A stretch of 54,096 bases of DNA, taken from an uncultured Kiritimatiellota bacterium. Its GTDB lineage: Bacteria; Verrucomicrobiota; Kiritimatiellia; RFP12; UBA1067. Under the pieces are notes generated by a model. It had not been told where the DNA came from, made no database searches, and was given only the letters and a program-made list of their open reading frames with translations. The translations under genes and the position numbers were made by a program. Shown piece by piece: positions 52,353 through 54,096 of this stretch (positions are counted from its first letter, which is position 1; every line of letters starts with the position of its first letter). The stretch covers positions 1 through 54,096 of the forward strand of contig CAKURH010000009.1 in the NCBI GenBank assembly GCA_934675625.1. The letters are read 5' to 3'.

Positions 52353-52652
52353 ATGGACGTCAAGACGAAAGCGGAACTAGACGAGGCGGTCAAGGCGGGC
52401 AAGGTGCTCGTCGACTTCTGGGCGACGTGGTGCGGCCCGTGCCAGATGATGGGGCAGAAGATCGAACGCGAGCTTCTGCCGCAGATGCCGGAGCTGAAGG
52501 TCGTCAAGGTCAACGTCGACGAGGCGCCGGAACTCGCGGCGCAGTTCGGCATCATGTCCATTCCCGCGCTCTTCTGCTACCGGGACGGCGCGAAGGTCGC
52601 CGAGTTCATTGGCGTGACGGACGCCGCGACGATTCGGAGCGCCCTTGGCTGA
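52353..52652 (+). CDS. Thioredoxin
   Basis: The 99-residue protein has the active site WCGPC (residues 26-30) and the cis-proline loop (MSIPALFCY). It reduces protein disulfides in the cytoplasm, having no signal peptide. A perfect AGGAGG lies 8 nt before the ATG. It sits 17 bp after cysS and overlaps the next gene by 8 nt. Several thioredoxin paralogues are usual, so trxA is not assigned. Confidence 0.93.
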   Translation: MDVKTKAELDEAVKAGKVLVDFWATWCGPCQMMGQKIERELLPQMPELKVVKVNVDEAPELAAQFGIMSIPALFCYRDGAKVAEFIGVTDAATIRSALG

Positions 52653-53496
52653 GCCGATCCGAATAGTCGCGCTTGATCTCGACGGGACGCTTCTCGATTC
52701 GCAGAAGCGTCTCTCGGATCGCAGTCGCGCGGCTCTCGCGCACGCGGCGGAGGCCGGTGCGCTCATCGTGCCGACGACGGGGCGGTTCTTCGGCATGATG
52801 CCGCCCGCCGTGCGCGACCTGCCGTTCGTCCGCTACGCGATTACGATCAACGGTGCGCAGGTCTACGACCGCGCAACCGACACGGCGATCGTCCGCGAGG
52901 AGATTCCGCTTGACGCGGCCCTCGCGATCATGGAGATTCTCGACCGCCACGACGTCGTCTACGACTGCTATCGGCAGAACTGGGGCTGGATGACCGCCGC
53001 GCTGCAGGACAAGGCGGCCGACTACGCGACGGACGACCATTACCTGCGGATGATTCGCGAATTCAGGAAGCCCGTGCCCGAACTGAAGGCGCACCTGCGC
53101 GCAACGGCGGCGGACGGCGACGTGCAGAAGGTGATGCTCTTCGCGCGGCGCGGCGACGCGGCGGCCGCGCAGGACGAGCTCGCGGCAATTGCGCGCGAGG
53201 TGGCGGCGGCGTTCCCGGACGTCAAGATCACGTCCTCGACGGCCAACAACCTGGAGATCAACAGCGCGGCGGCGCACAAGGGGCGCGCGCTCGCGCGGTT
53301 CGCCGACCATCTCGGCCTCTCGCTCGCGAACTGCGCGGCGTTCGGGGACGGGATGAACGACTTCACGATGGTCGAGGCGGCGGGGCTGGGCGTCGCGATG
53401 GCGAACGCCGCGCCGGAGGTGAAGCGCGTCGCGAAGCTCGTCACGCGGTCGAACGACGACGACGGCGTCGCCCGCGTCCTTGAGGCGATCTTCTGA
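52645..53496 (+). CDS. HAD-family phosphatase (Cof type)
   Basis: The 283-residue protein begins at TTG inside the thioredoxin gene. It has the HAD motifs IVALDLDGTLLDS (nucleophile Asp), PTTGR, a Lys in the AAHKGRAL region and GDGMNDFTM. Cof/YbiV-type enzymes remove phosphate from sugar phosphates, FMN or cofactor intermediates; the substrate is unknown. Confidence 0.93.
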   Translation: MAEPIRIVALDLDGTLLDSQKRLSDRSRAALAHAAEAGALIVPTTGRFFGMMPPAVRDLPFVRYAITINGAQVYDRATDTAIVREEIPLDAALAIMEILDRHDVVYDCYRQNWGWMTAALQDKAADYATDDHYLRMIREFRKPVPELKAHLRATAADGDVQKVMLFARRGDAAAAQDELAAIAREVAAAFPDVKITSSTANNLEINSAAAHKGRALARFADHLGLSLANCAAFGDGMNDFTMVEAAGLGVAMANAAPEVKRVAKLVTRSNDDDGVARVLEAIF

Positions 53497-54096
53497 ACGT
53501 CGCTTCCGCAGTCGGAGCGCATCCGCTTTCACGTGCGTCCTTGCGGGTGCTTCGGCGCAAAAGGGCGCGCGATAATCTACGCATTTCCGTATTTCGTCGC
53601 TTGCCGACGTGCGGCGCGCTTCGGGGCAACGGTGCTCCCGCCTCCGGGCGGGCGACTTGGGCGTCCTGCAAGGAAAGGCCTGCATATCCCCCTGCGAAGC
53701 AGCCCGAAAGGGGGCCGCTAGGCGGGGTGCGCATAACGCGGAGGCAACGGAGACGCGGAGGATCGAGTTTCTGAAAGATGGGATTGCCCAGGCTTCAGAT
53801 TTTGTGAATCCATCCCCCCTCAAGACCTCCGTGTCTCCGCCACTCCGCCATCTCCGCGTTTAGCGAAAGCAACCGATAGCGAAAGCAACCGAAGATTCTC
53901 GTAGGACCCGGATCGAGGCCGCAGGCCGACATAGACGGAGCGTAGCGAAGTCCGTTCGGGCGACTGTCGGGCCGACGGGCCAAGATGCGGACGGTCGCCC
54001 ACAGCGAGCCGTCTTACAGGGGTGCAACGAGATATTTATGCAGAGTCAAAGGGGTTTAGCCGCAGAGAACGCAAAGGACGCAAGGCTCATGCCGCG
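53497..54096. other. Gene-free stretch with short repeats at the window end
   Basis: No convincing gene is found. ACGCGGAGG-type units (53738-53763) are matched by complementary CCTCCGTGTCTCCGC units (53825-53860), forming a large imperfect inverted repeat. TAGCGAAAGCAACCGA is repeated in tandem (53861-53892). Near the end, CGCAGAGAACGCAAAGGACG resembles short intergenic repeats common in this group. No tRNA or known RNA is recognised. Confidence 0.6.

Noticed and set aside
53890..54010. A structured RNA gene in the GC-rich end region
   Set aside because: Some local pairing is possible, but no known tRNA, RNase P, tmRNA or SRP motif is visible.

Overview
The window is about 54 kb of GC-rich DNA from a Gram-negative bacterium. 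It carries an AcrB-type pump, a FadL/OmpP1 outer-membrane protein, CMP-Kdo synthetase (KdsB) and an L,D-transpeptidase. Large secreted carbohydrate-active proteins, beta-helix proteins, paired SUMF1-fold proteins and a XylR-type regulator together suggest the PVC group, most likely a Kiritimatiellota/Verrucomicrobiota lineage. That placement is inferred from gene content and style, not from a marker-gene tree. No tRNA, rRNA, CRISPR array or transposase was seen.

Layout. 1-2.5 kb: the start of a secreted protein, a clear TPP riboswitch, a thiC-like start codon region joined to a broken metallophosphoesterase, and an L,D-transpeptidase. 2.5-10.2 kb: an RND pump convergent with glutamate synthase large subunit. 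10.3-16 kb: a CE15-like esterase, a tRNA-dihydrouridine synthase and an OppD-like ATPase in one operon, then an MFS transporter overlapping a XylR/AraC-type regulator. 16-30 kb: a run of secreted proteins (unknown, two SUMF1-fold proteins, a giant three-part fusion, a GH78-like rhamnosidase and a GH2 beta-galactosidase). 30-41.5 kb: a DUF4143 ATPase, a beta-helix protein interrupted by a poly-G tract, a beta-helix/sialate-O-acetylesterase fusion, an AAA-ATPase-like/DUF1703 protein and a BNR/GH43-like fusion. 41.6-54 kb: a phosphodiesterase, a U32-like protein, the kdsB-azlC-azlD-ligA operon, fadL, a TetR regulator, rplU-rpmA and cysS-trx-HAD, ending in a gene-free stretch rich in repeats.

The 10-41 kb genes read as a glycan-degrading region. 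Rhamnosidase, beta-galactosidase, glucuronoyl-esterase-like, acetylesterase, sialidase-like and beta-helix proteins would act outside the cytoplasm on a complex acidic, rhamnose- and galactose-containing polysaccharide. The MFS and XylR pair could serve uptake and sensing. The substrate is not known.

Three patterns stand out. First, almost every promoter is an extended -10 box (TGnTATAAT) placed 6-10 nt before a start codon, which predicts leaderless mRNAs; three such transcripts begin with an 11-12-codon mini-ORF that overlaps or abuts the real gene. Second, two loci 15 kb apart share a promoter module about 90% identical over 60 bp, and each has the window's only long poly-G tract just downstream. 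At the second locus the start codon and the gene body are in different frames exactly across the 18-G run, as in a phase-variable gene caught in the OFF state. Third, several secreted or membrane proteins are unusual fusions, and palindromic or CTCAAC-type repeats lie in frame inside cysS and the beta-galactosidase gene.
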